From contig JAKLGU010000005.1 of the NCBI GenBank assembly GCA_022710485.1, positions 62,001 through 126,000 on the forward strand: a stretch of DNA of 64,000 nucleotides, given 5' to 3'. The stretch is from Gemmatimonadota bacterium (lineage in GTDB: Bacteria; Gemmatimonadota; Gemmatimonadetes; Gemmatimonadales; GWC2-71-9). Both the position numbers and the translations under genes were made by a program. Numbering within the stretch: position 1 is the stretch's first letter; each line of letters opens with the position of its first letter. A model generated the notes under the pieces. The model had not been told where the DNA came from, ran no database searches, and was given only the letters and a program-made list of their open reading frames with translations. Below are positions 17,822 to 25,928 of the stretch, piece after piece.

Positions 17822-18348
17822 CGAGGTTCCACGGTGGTCGGGGCAGCCGGCGTCTGTGTGGACTCGGCGATGGCACGTACCTGCCGGGCCAGCTTGAGGC
17901 GCTCCACCTTCTCGACCGGCAGGGCGAGCAGCAAGTCGATGCGCCGGCCCAGGAGCGCGACGGCGTCCTCGAACGCCCGGGTCATGGTCGCGTCGTCCCC
18001 TTCCACGGCGGCCGGATCCGACATGCCCCAATGAGCGATCACTGGCTGGCCCGGGAAGATCGGGCAACTCTCCTTCGCACGGTCGCAGACCGTGATCACC
18101 AGGTCCCACGACTGGTCCGCGATGGCGTCCAGGCCACGCGGCGCCCGCCCGCCCCACGCAAGCCCGGCGGCCTCGAGCACCGCAATCGCCCGGGGATTCA
18201 CTCGATCGACGGGCTGCGATCCGGCGCTCTCGGCCACGAAGCGGCCGCGGCCCTTCCGGTTCAGCAGCGCCTCCGCAATCTGGCTGCGAGCGCTATTGCC
18301 CGTGCACAGGAAGAGCACCCGCCACGGGGCTGAAGGCCCGTCGCTCAC
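17818..18348 (-). CDS. arsC: Arsenate reductase, low-molecular-weight phosphatase type
   Basis: A 176-residue cytoplasmic enzyme. The P-loop FLCTGNSARSQ has the nucleophilic Cys and Arg of the LMW-phosphatase fold (CX5R variant). It reduces arsenate to arsenite, which ACR3 then exports. Other cysteines (VITVCDRAKESCPIF) sit where thioredoxin-coupled ArsC proteins hold their resolving cysteines. The GTG start at 18348 overlaps the stop of the methyltransferase (GTGA). A C-terminal tail of about 35 residues is longer than in typical ArsC. Confidence 0.92.
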   Translation of the reverse strand: MSDGPSAPWRVLFLCTGNSARSQIAEALLNRKGRGRFVAESAGSQPVDRVNPRAIAVLEAAGLAWGGRAPRGLDAIADQSWDLVITVCDRAKESCPIFPGQPVIAHWGMSDPAAVEGDDATMTRAFEDAVALLGRRIDLLLALPVEKVERLKLARQVRAIAESTQTPAAPTTVEPR

Positions 18349-19217
18349 GCGCAGCAGCCCGGGGCGCAGCACGGACTCGCGGCGACGACGACGGCCGGCG
18401 TCGCCGCTGGCTTGGTGGCCCGCACAAACGCCGCCATGAACTTCCCGTCGATGTCCTCGGCGATCGCATCGGGGTCGAGCCCCGCCTCGGAGAGAAACTG
18501 CCGCGCGTCCTCCACGCGGTACACGCGGGTCGGCTCGAGCGTCGGGTTCTCGAACCCCGCCTCGCGGAGCCACGCCTCGAACTGCCTCTCCTCGAGGGCG
18601 CCGGCCACGCACCCGACCCAGAGCTCCATGCTCCGGCGGATGGCCGCGGGCACCTCGCCGCGCACCACGACGTCCGACACCGCGAACCGCCCGCCCGGCT
18701 TGAGCACGCGGAACGCCTCGGCGAACACCTTCCGCTTGTCGGCGGCCAGGTTGATCACACAGTTCGAGATGATGACGTCCACCGACGCGTCGGGGAGCGG
18801 GATGTGCTCGATGTCGCCCTTCAGGAACTCGACGTTCGTGACCCCGGCGACCTCCTGGTTGCGGCGCGCCAGGGCGAGCATCTCGTCGGTCATGTCGAGG
18901 CCGTACGCTTTGCCGGTGGGCCCCACACGCCGGGCGGAGAGCAGGACGTCGATCCCGCCGCCGGACCCGAGGTCGAGCACCACCTGGCCGGGCTCGAGCG
19001 CGGCGAGGGCGGTCGGGTTGCCGCAGCCCAGCGAGGCGAGCACCGCCTCCGCCGGAAGGCCGCTGACCTGCGCGGCCTCATACAGGTCGCTGGTGATCGG
19101 GTCGGCGCTGCCGGAACAGTCACCCCCGCCGCAGCAGGAGCTTCCCTTGCCCGCAGTGGCGCGGAGCGCCGCCTGCCCGTACTTCTCGCGAACGATTTCC
19201 TTGATGCTCTCCGTCAT
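18345..19217 (-). CDS. arsM: Arsenite S-adenosylmethionine methyltransferase
   Basis: A 290-residue cytoplasmic enzyme that methylates arsenite. It has a Cys-rich N-terminal stretch (SSCCGGGDCSG), SAM motif VLDLGSGGGIDVLLSA and the ArsM pattern DVIISNCVINLAADK with a conserved Cys. A further Cys lies in MELWVGCVAGAL, and the C-terminal tail SPCCAPGCCA likely binds arsenic. The ATG at 19217 follows arsR by 33 bases. Together with the ArsP-like permease it would form a methylate-and-export branch beside the ArsC-ACR3 branch. Confidence 0.95.
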   Translation of the reverse strand: MTESIKEIVREKYGQAALRATAGKGSSCCGGGDCSGSADPITSDLYEAAQVSGLPAEAVLASLGCGNPTALAALEPGQVVLDLGSGGGIDVLLSARRVGPTGKAYGLDMTDEMLALARRNQEVAGVTNVEFLKGDIEHIPLPDASVDVIISNCVINLAADKRKVFAEAFRVLKPGGRFAVSDVVVRGEVPAAIRRSMELWVGCVAGALEERQFEAWLREAGFENPTLEPTRVYRVEDARQFLSEAGLDPDAIAEDIDGKFMAAFVRATKPAATPAVVVAASPCCAPGCCA

Positions 19218-19250
19218 GGTGCACCGCCTCCGAGAATCGATTGAACTGCG

Positions 19251-19595
19251 CTAACAGCAGGTGATGGACCGCCAGGCGCCGGGACGGGCCTCGCGGACGA
19301 GGTGCAGGGCGTCGGCCATTTCCTCGAGCGCCTCGGGCCGCAGCCGATAGTGGACCCAGCGTCCGTCCTTCCGGTCCGCCACGATCCCCGCGTCCTTCAG
19401 CGTCTTCAGGTGGAACGAGAGCCGCGACTGCGCCGCATCCACCGCCGCCATCAGGTCGCACACGCAGTGTTCCCCGTCGGCCAGGAGCTCGACGAGGTGC
19501 AGGCGCGTGGGGTCGGAGAGGGCGTGGAAGAGCTTGGCCACCCGGGCGCGGGTAGCGGCGGCAGAAGCGGATTGGATCCTGGTGAGCGTCGGCAT
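19251..19595 (-). CDS. arsR: ArsR-family arsenic-responsive repressor
   Basis: A 114-residue winged-helix repressor. The metalloid-binding motif HCVCDLM (Cys-Val-Cys) lies in the recognition-helix region, followed by QSRLSFHLKTLKDAGIV and the wing RWVHYRL. It ends in an extra Cys pair (SITCC). It is first in the operon and would be released from its operator by arsenite. The ATG is only 6 bases past the predicted -10, so the transcript should be leaderless. Confidence 0.94.
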   Translation of the reverse strand: MPTLTRIQSASAAATRARVAKLFHALSDPTRLHLVELLADGEHCVCDLMAAVDAAQSRLSFHLKTLKDAGIVADRKDGRWVHYRLRPEALEEMADALHLVREARPGAWRSITCC

Positions 19596-19601
19596 GGGAC
19601 T

Positions 19602-19629
19602 ATCATATCAAGATTTCTTGATATGTCAA
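19602..19629 (-). promoter_or_regulatory. ars operon promoter and ArsR operator
   Basis: On the minus strand, -35 TTGACA (19624-19629), a 16-base spacer and -10 TATGAT (19602-19607). A perfect palindrome with 10-bp arms CATATCAAGA and TCTTGATATG around two bases covers 19604-19625, filling the spacer. The ATCAAGA half-site type fits ArsR operators. The 260 bases further upstream, to 19888, show no gene. Confidence 0.85.
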
Positions 19630-19888
19630 GTCAGCCGCCGAGGCCACACGTTTCGCGCGCCCCCTCGACCGGCCCGCTCCTCCGGCACCGGCGGACCGGC
19701 CGGTGGCGAGATCCAGGCGGCGGACAGGGTCCTAACGTGCCTCCGGAGCAGTCCGGTCTTCGGGGCTCGGGAAAGGCCGGCGACGGGAATGGTCCGGAGG
19801 GCCGTCAGTTCGCGACCCCCGGAGCGACCGCGGCGCGGAGGGGGCGCGAACTGGGTTGGCCCGGAGGACCATCCCGAGCCGGCCAGCC

Positions 19889-21076
19889 CTACTGCGCGAG
19901 CAATGTCAGGGCGGAACGGAACAGCGAGGTGAATCCGCGCCCCGAGACCCCCGGATCGACGTCGTTGCTGGTGTTGACCACCCCGATGACCCCTTGCCCC
20001 GATGCCGGATCGAACGCCATGAACGAGCGGAAGCCTCCCTGGTCGCCGGTGTGACCCATCAGCTTGTGGCCGTTCACGTCGTAGAGGAAGAAACCGAGGC
20101 CCATCGACTCTACCACCCCTTCCCCGCGCCCCACCTGCACGACCGGCACCCCCATTTCGGCGAGGGTGGCACGGCTGAGCAGCAAGTCGGCCCGCACCGC
20201 CCCCCGGGTCGTGCCGGTCAGGAATCCGAGCCAGGTCGCGAGGTCCTCCATCGGCGCGTTCCAGCCGCCGTTCGGGATCGTCACGCCCGGATCGAACTCC
20301 GGCCCCGCGGCGCGCGGCGCGGCCGTCCCGGCGCTGTCCTTTTCGACGTAGTAGCGGTTGGACCGGTGAGCGGCGAGGTAGGGTGGCGTGCGGTTGACGT
20401 AGCTCCGGCTCATGCCCAGCGGCGTCCAGAGATTCTGCTGGACGTACGCGGTCCACGGGTCGCCGGTGAGCGACTCGATGATCCGCGCCAGGTAGATGTA
20501 GGCCGGATTGCTGTAGCCGTAGCGGGATCCGGGCGCGAAGCGGAGCTCCTGCCACGGCATCATGGCGACGAGCTGGCTCCAGGCCGTGGGTTCGAACGGC
20601 TCCCAGGAGGCCCCGGCGCCGTACGGCCAGGTCGGGTTCTGGAATCCGGAGGAATGCGAAAGCAGCATCCGGACGGTGACGCCATCGATGGGGCCGTACG
20701 GGTCGTGCACCTGGCGGAGCTCCGGCACCCAGCGCGTGGCCGGATCGTCCAGGGAAAGGAGACCGCGATCCCGGAGCTGGAGAGTGGAGACGGCGGTGAG
20801 AGTCTTGGTGATGGAGGCCCAGTGCCAGAGGGTGGAATCGTCCACCGTCCTGCCGGCGCCGAGGTCGGCGAAGCCCACGTGATGGCGGGCCACGATGCGG
20901 CCGTCACGCACCCAGGCGAGACTCGCCCCGACCACCCGGTCCGAGGCCACGAATGCATCGAACTGGCGCGTCAGGGCGGGCCAGCCGGGCGGCGCGCCCT
21001 GCGCCGATGCGGTGGGCACCGCGAGCGCGGCGGCCGCGACGAGTGCGAGCGCCGCCCGGCGCGCCGCCGACGTCAC
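19889..21076 (-). CDS. Secreted serine hydrolase (class C beta-lactamase fold)
   Basis: A 395-residue exported protein. The signal peptide ends in TASA with Gln26 as the predicted first mature residue. Catalytic motifs are SITK (SxxK), YSN (YxN) and GHTGD in the place of KTG. Family members act as D-peptidases, esterases or unknown hydrolases; resistance to beta-lactams cannot be inferred. The GTG start at 21076 overlaps the preceding gene stop (GTGA), so the two secreted proteins are coupled. Confidence 0.88.
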   Translation of the reverse strand: MTSAARRAALALVAAAALAVPTASAQGAPPGWPALTRQFDAFVASDRVVGASLAWVRDGRIVARHHVGFADLGAGRTVDDSTLWHWASITKTLTAVSTLQLRDRGLLSLDDPATRWVPELRQVHDPYGPIDGVTVRMLLSHSSGFQNPTWPYGAGASWEPFEPTAWSQLVAMMPWQELRFAPGSRYGYSNPAYIYLARIIESLTGDPWTAYVQQNLWTPLGMSRSYVNRTPPYLAAHRSNRYYVEKDSAGTAAPRAAGPEFDPGVTIPNGGWNAPMEDLATWLGFLTGTTRGAVRADLLLSRATLAEMGVPVVQVGRGEGVVESMGLGFFLYDVNGHKLMGHTGDQGGFRSFMAFDPASGQGVIGVVNTSNDVDPGVSGRGFTSLFRSALTLLAQ

Positions 21077-21594
21077 GACTTGCCGAGCGACTGGCTGCAC
21101 CCTTGGCGCCGCCGGCTGTCTGCCAGCAGGAGGATCTTCCACCCGGCGTCGGTCCGACCGAACTGGAAGCTGTCGGCGCCGCAGTGGGAGAACCGGTTGC
21201 TCACGTAGAACTCGTAGTAGACCCACACCGAGGCCAGGTTGCCGTCGACCCGGACCTCGAGGGGCCCCAGCCGCTCATCCAGGACGAGGGTATCGGGGGC
21301 GCTCGCGACGCCGGTGAACCAGTCCTCGAGGCCGTCGGCCTCGACCATGGCCTTGCCCTGCCGCCAGGAGACGCTGCGCATCGCCACGGGCTCGTGGAAG
21401 AGCGTCCGCATCGCGGCGGTGTCGCGGGTGCGCATGCCGTCGAACAGCTTCGTCACGACCCGGTGGATGGCCGCCGAATCGGCGGCGTAGGCGGGCTGGG
21501 GCGGCGGAGGCACGGGGGCGGCCGGGGTGGGCTGCTGTGCGGCCAGGGCGACGGGCAGGAGGAGGCTCACGGCCAGGACGAGCGATCGGGACAT
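21073..21594 (-). CDS. Secreted NTF2-like (SnoaL/DUF4440-type) protein
   Basis: A 173-residue protein with an N-terminal signal peptide (cleavage after LALAA, leaving Gln20). A Pro-rich linker (PTPAAPVPPPPQP) is followed by an NTF2-like fold from about residue 40 (IHRVVTKLFDGMRTRDTAAMRTLFHEPV). It contains two or three cysteines that could form a disulfide. No catalytic residues are evident. The gene overlaps the serine hydrolase gene; function unknown. Confidence 0.75.
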   Translation of the reverse strand: MSRSLVLAVSLLLPVALAAQQPTPAAPVPPPPQPAYAADSAAIHRVVTKLFDGMRTRDTAAMRTLFHEPVAMRSVSWRQGKAMVEADGLEDWFTGVASAPDTLVLDERLGPLEVRVDGNLASVWVYYEFYVSNRFSHCGADSFQFGRTDAGWKILLLADSRRRQGCSQSLGKS

Positions 21595-21672
21595 GCGGGG
21601 CTCCGAAGTGGGATGGGGATCCTCCCGTACGATGCGCCGCCGCAGGGAGATTCGGAACCCCCCAAACGCGCA

Positions 21673-21698
21673 GCGGGCGGCCCCGAAGGACCGCCCGC
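21673..21698 (-). terminator. Hairpin terminator after pilC
   Basis: An 11-bp stem (arms GCGGGCGGTCC and GGGCCGCCCGC on the minus strand, one G-U pair) closed by a stable TTCG tetraloop. It lies 30 bases past the pilC stop. Only a short GTTT follows, so it may act weakly or as an mRNA end protector. Confidence 0.6.
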
Positions 21699-21727
21699 CG
21701 CCCTGCCCTGCTGCCCCGCGGACCCGC

Positions 21728-22933
21728 CTACTGAATCGCGTTCATCATGTCGAAGATCGGGAGGTACATGGCGACGACCATGCCGCCGACCACCACGCCG
21801 AGCACCACGATCATGACCGGCTCCATCAGGCTGAGGAGCGCGCCGACGGCCACGTCCACCTCTTCGTCGTAGAAGTCGGCGATCTTGGTCAGCATCTCGT
21901 CGAGGCCGCCGGTCTGCTCGCCGACCGCGATCATCGAGATGACCATCGGCGGGAAGACCTTGGAGCGCTCGAGCGGGGCCGCGATGGTCTCGCCGCCGGC
22001 GATCGAGGCGCGCGACTCCATCACCGCGTCGTGGATGACGCGGTTGCCCGACGTCTTGGCGGTGATCTCCAGGCCGTCGAGGATCGAGACGCCGGAGCTG
22101 ATCAGGGTGCCCAGGGTCCGGGTGAAGCGCGACACCGCCGACTTCCGGATCACGTCGCCGAGGACGGGCGAGTTGATCATCATGCGGTCGATGTTCTTGT
22201 GCCCGTCCGGCGTGGCATAGTACTGCCGGATGAGGAACACCAGGCCGGCGACGGCGGCGATGATGGCCCACCAGTAGCCGATCAGGAACTCCGACAGCCC
22301 GATGACGACGCGGGTCGGCAGGGGGAGCTCCATGTTGACCGAGGCGAACATGTTCTGGAACACCGGGATCACGAAGATGAGCAGCACGGTGATGGCGATG
22401 GCGGCCACGCTCATGATGACGGCCGGGTAGATCATCGCGCTCTTTACCTTGCGGATCAGGGCGTCGTTCTTCTCGAGGAAGGTGGCCAGGCGGATCAGGA
22501 TGGTGTCCAGGATGCCGCCCGCCTCGCCGGCGGCCACCATGTTCACGAACAGGCCGGAGAACGCCTTCGGGTGCCGGCTGAAGGCGTCGGCCAGGGTGTT
22601 GCCGGCCTCCACGTCGAAGACCACCTGCTTGGTGACCTCTTTCAGCGCCTTGTTCTCGGTCTGGGCCGCCAGGATCGAGAGCGACTGCACCAGCGGCAGC
22701 CCCGAGTTGATCATCGTGGCGAACTGCCGGGTGAAGATGACGACGTCCCGGGTCTTGATGCCGGGCTGGCCGAGGCTGAACTTCACCTGCTTCGGCGCCT
22801 CGCGGATGTTGACCAGGATCATCCGGTTCTTCCGGATGTGGCCCACGACTTCGTCGCGGGTCTGGGCCTGCATCTGGCCCTTCATGATCTGGCCGTTCGT
22901 GGCGTTCTTGGCCGTGTATTCGAAGAGCGGCAT
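21728..22933 (-). CDS. pilC: Type IV pilus inner-membrane platform protein PilC
   Basis: A 401-residue T2SSF-family protein with two repeated F domains (about 65-190 and 270-390). The signature pieces are FTRQFATMINSGLPLVQSL and RFTRTLGTLISSGVSILDG. Three membrane helices are visible (IYPAVIMSVAAIAITVLLIFV, a middle one at about 215-235 and a C-terminal one). It anchors the PilB/PilT motors to the growing pilus. It begins 21 bases past pilT. Confidence 0.95.
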   Translation of the reverse strand: MPLFEYTAKNATNGQIMKGQMQAQTRDEVVGHIRKNRMILVNIREAPKQVKFSLGQPGIKTRDVVIFTRQFATMINSGLPLVQSLSILAAQTENKALKEVTKQVVFDVEAGNTLADAFSRHPKAFSGLFVNMVAAGEAGGILDTILIRLATFLEKNDALIRKVKSAMIYPAVIMSVAAIAITVLLIFVIPVFQNMFASVNMELPLPTRVVIGLSEFLIGYWWAIIAAVAGLVFLIRQYYATPDGHKNIDRMMINSPVLGDVIRKSAVSRFTRTLGTLISSGVSILDGLEITAKTSGNRVIHDAVMESRASIAGGETIAAPLERSKVFPPMVISMIAVGEQTGGLDEMLTKIADFYDEEVDVAVGALLSLMEPVMIVVLGVVVGGMVVAMYLPIFDMMNAIQ

Positions 22934-22954
22934 GGCGTCAGTCTCCCCTGGGTG

Positions 22955-24085
22955 TTAGCGGCGCAGCGCGGGCTTGCCGCTCTTCGGGTCCATCGTGCCC
23001 ATCTCCTGCTCCTCCAGCGGCTTTTCCCCGATCATCCGCAGGAACTCGTTCGGGTCGCCCGACACGCGGAGGCACTCGTCGCGCACGACTTCCCGCGAAA
23101 TGTACAGCTGGTACAGCGCGTCGTTCATCGTCTGCATCCCGTGCTTCTTGCCGGACTGCAGGGCGCTCTGGATCTGGTGCACCTTGTCGTCGCGGATCAG
23201 CGCCCGGATGGCCGGCGTGGCCACCATGATCTCGCACGCCATGGCGCGCCCGCGGCCCTTGGCCTTGGGCAGGAGGGTCTGGGTCACGACGCCCTCGAGC
23301 ACGAAGGCGAGCTGGGCCCGGACCTGCTGCTGCTGGTTCGACGGGAAGACGTCGATGATGCGGTTGATCGACTCGGCCGCCGAGTTGGTGTGCAGCGTGG
23401 CGAGGGCCAGGTGGCCCGTCTCCGCGATCGTGAGCGCCGCCGAGATGGTGTCGAGGTCCCGCATTTCGCCGACCAGGATGACGTCCGGGTCCTCGCGCAG
23501 GGCGTACTTGAGCGCCGTACTGAACGACTTGGTGTCGGTCCCCACCTCGCGCTGGTTGACGATGCAGGACTGGTGGCGGTGGATGAACTCGATCGGGTCC
23601 TCCACCGTGATGATGTGGCCCTTCCGCTCCTTGTTGATCTTGTCGATCATCGCCGCCAGTGTGGTGCTCTTGCCGGACCCGGTCGGGCCCGTCACGAGGA
23701 CGAGGCCGCGGGGCTTCTCGGCGAGCCGGGCCAGGATCGGCGGGAGCCCGAGGTCCTCGAAGGTCTTCAGGCTGAACGGAATCATCCGGATGACCATGCC
23801 GACGCACCCGCGCTGCTTGAAGCAGTTGCCGCGGAAGCGCGCCAGGTTCTGGATGCCGAAGGAGAAGTCGAGCTCGTCCTCGGTCTCGAAGCGCTTCTTC
23901 TGGTTCTCCGTCAGGACGGAGTAGGCCAGCTGGAGCGTGTCCTTCGGGGACATCACGTAGGTGGTCGTGCTGTTGGTGATGTCGCCGTCGATCCGGAGCT
24001 TGGGGCACTCCCCGGCGGTGATGTGCAGGTCGGAGGCCTCCCGCTCGATCACCTCTTCCAGCAGGGCGCGCAGGTTCACACTCAT
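22955..24085 (-). CDS. pilT: Type IV pilus retraction ATPase PilT
   Basis: A 376-residue hexameric ATPase for pilus retraction. Walker A is GPTGSGKST, the Asp box is ITVEDPIEFIH, Walker B is DPDVILVGEMRDLDT and the His box is ALATLHTNSA. The PilT-specific AIRNLIRE-type motif appears as AIRALIRDDK. The C terminus is somewhat longer than usual. The ATG at 24085 overlaps the pilB stop (ATGA). Its presence predicts twitching motility or DNA uptake by retraction. Confidence 0.95.
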   Translation of the reverse strand: MSVNLRALLEEVIEREASDLHITAGECPKLRIDGDITNSTTTYVMSPKDTLQLAYSVLTENQKKRFETEDELDFSFGIQNLARFRGNCFKQRGCVGMVIRMIPFSLKTFEDLGLPPILARLAEKPRGLVLVTGPTGSGKSTTLAAMIDKINKERKGHIITVEDPIEFIHRHQSCIVNQREVGTDTKSFSTALKYALREDPDVILVGEMRDLDTISAALTIAETGHLALATLHTNSAAESINRIIDVFPSNQQQQVRAQLAFVLEGVVTQTLLPKAKGRGRAMACEIMVATPAIRALIRDDKVHQIQSALQSGKKHGMQTMNDALYQLYISREVVRDECLRVSGDPNEFLRMIGEKPLEEQEMGTMDPKSGKPALRR

Positions 24086-25797
24086 GCCGCAGTCTCCTTC
24101 ACCACTTCTTCGAGGGTCGTGACCCCGCGCTCGATCTTCTTGAGCCCGTCCATCCGCAGGGTGAGCATGCCTTCCTTGACCGCCATCGCCTGGATGTCCG
24201 CCACCGAGGCGCCGCGCAGGACCATCCGGCGGAGCTCGGGCGACATGGCCATCACCTCGTAGAGCCCCGCGCGGCCCTTGTAGCCGGTGCCCGAGCAGGT
24301 GTCGCACCCCGTCCCCTTCCGGAAGGGCATCTTCTTGCCCTGCTCGGGCGTCAAGCCGAGGGACTTGATCTCCTCGGGCTTGTACGTGGCCGGCGCCGCG
24401 CACTCCTTGCAGACCCGCCGCACCAGCCGCTGCGCCACGACGAGGTTGACCGCGCTCGCCACGTTGAACGCCTCGATGCCCATGTCGATCATGCGGGTGA
24501 TGGTGCTCGGCGCGTCGTTGGTGTGCAGCGTCGAGAGCACCAAGTGGCCCGTGAGGGCGGCCTTGATCGCGATGCTGCCCGTCTCCAGATCCCGGATTTC
24601 GCCGATCATGATGATGTTGGGGTCCTGGCGCAGGAACGCCTTCAGCGCCGCGGCGAACGTCAGGCCGATCTCGTTGCGCACCAGGACCTGGTTGATCCCC
24701 ATCAGGTTGTACTCGACCGGGTCCTCGGCCGTCATGATGTTCGATTCCATCGTGTTGATGCGCGAGAGCGCCGAGTAGAGCGTGGTCGTCTTGCCCGAGC
24801 CGGTCGGCCCCGTCACCAGCACCATGCCGTACGGGTTGAGGATGGCGGCCATCAGGTCGTCTTCCGCCTTCTTCTCGAACCCGAACTTGGAGAGGTCGAG
24901 CGTCAGGTTGCCCTTGTCGAGAATACGGAGCACGATCTTCTCGCCGAAGAGCACCGGCAGCACCGACACGCGGAAGTCGATGACCCGGTTGCCCATCTTG
25001 AGCTTGAGGCGGCCGTCCTGCGGCACCCGGCGCTCGGCGATGTTGAGCTGCGAGAGGATCTTGATGCGCGACGTGAGCGCCGCCTTCATCTTGAGCGGCG
25101 GCTTCATGACCTCGAGCAGCGCACCGTCGATCCGGTAGCGGACACGCAGCTCGAACTCGAACGGCTCGATGTGGATGTCGCTGGCGCCCCGGCGGACCGC
25201 GTCGGTCAGGAGGCCGTTGATGAGCTTGACGACCGGCGCGTCGTCGATCTGCGCCTGGGTGGCCGCCTCGTCCTCCATCTCCGAGACGATTTCCACGTCC
25301 TCGCCCTGCCCCTCCATGTCCTTCAGGATGTCCTGGAGCTGCTGGTCGTTCCCCTGCTGGTAGTGCCGCTCGATGATCGAGCGCAGCGTGTACTCCCCCG
25401 CGAGCACCGGAAAGACGTCGTAGCGCGTGATGAACTTGAGGTCCTCGACCACCCCCATGTTCGTCGGGTCGGCCATCGCCACCGTCAGCGTGCGCCCCTC
25501 GCGCTTGAGCGGCAGCACCACCTGCTTGTTGGCCAGGTCGGCGGGGATCAGCTTGAGGATCTTGGGGTCCACTTCGAAGCGCGACAGGTCCACCGCCGGC
25601 ATCCGGTGTTGCCGAGCCAGGATCTTGGTGATCTCGACCTCGGCCACCAGCCCGAGCTTGACGAGGACGTACCCGAGGCGATGACCGCTGGAGCGCTGCT
25701 CCGCGAGGGCCTGATCGCACTTGGCGCGCGTCAGCAGCCCCTCCCGGATAAGCACGTCTCCAAGCCGCTCGGTGTCGGCGGCCAGCGTGGTCGTCAT
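24082..25797 (-). CDS. pilB: Type IV pilus extension ATPase PilB
   Basis: A 571-residue assembly ATPase. An N-terminal MshEN/GSPII_E domain (about 10-150, RLGDVLIREGLLT) precedes the ATPase core with Walker A GPTGSGKTT, Asp box MTAEDPVEY, Walker B NIIMIGEIRD and His box STLHTNDA. A zinc tetracysteine (CKEC, then CDTC) confirms PilB rather than PilT. The ATG at 25797 has a GAGGGG site 10 bases upstream. It heads the pilB-pilT-pilC operon, preceded by a sigma-54-like promoter. Confidence 0.96.
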   Translation of the reverse strand: MTTTLAADTERLGDVLIREGLLTRAKCDQALAEQRSSGHRLGYVLVKLGLVAEVEITKILARQHRMPAVDLSRFEVDPKILKLIPADLANKQVVLPLKREGRTLTVAMADPTNMGVVEDLKFITRYDVFPVLAGEYTLRSIIERHYQQGNDQQLQDILKDMEGQGEDVEIVSEMEDEAATQAQIDDAPVVKLINGLLTDAVRRGASDIHIEPFEFELRVRYRIDGALLEVMKPPLKMKAALTSRIKILSQLNIAERRVPQDGRLKLKMGNRVIDFRVSVLPVLFGEKIVLRILDKGNLTLDLSKFGFEKKAEDDLMAAILNPYGMVLVTGPTGSGKTTTLYSALSRINTMESNIMTAEDPVEYNLMGINQVLVRNEIGLTFAAALKAFLRQDPNIIMIGEIRDLETGSIAIKAALTGHLVLSTLHTNDAPSTITRMIDMGIEAFNVASAVNLVVAQRLVRRVCKECAAPATYKPEEIKSLGLTPEQGKKMPFRKGTGCDTCSGTGYKGRAGLYEVMAMSPELRRMVLRGASVADIQAMAVKEGMLTLRMDGLKKIERGVTTLEEVVKETAA

Positions 25798-25860
25798 GCT
25801 CGCGAAGCCCCTCGGTGGTGGATGCCCGGGAAATGGACGGGAGTAGCCGGAGAGGCGAGT

Positions 25861-25876
25861 AGCCATTCCCGTGCCA
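25861..25876 (-). promoter_or_regulatory. Sigma-54-like promoter of pilBTC
   Basis: On the minus strand TGGCACGGGAATGGC has a perfect -24 block (TGGCACG), and the -12 GC at correct spacing (TGGC instead of TTGC). It lies 64 bases upstream of the pilB ATG. A TTGCAA box lies at 25914-25919, as upstream of pilA, so both pilus operons may share PilR control. Confidence 0.6.
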
Positions 25877-25928
25877 TGTATTGCATCCACGCCTCACCCT
25901 GCCACGCAACTAATTGCAAAACAACGGC

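Noticed and set aside
19889..21076. Beta-lactam resistance gene
   Set aside because: SxxK, YxN and HTG define only the serine hydrolase superfamily. Many members are esterases or peptidases, and resistance cannot be inferred.
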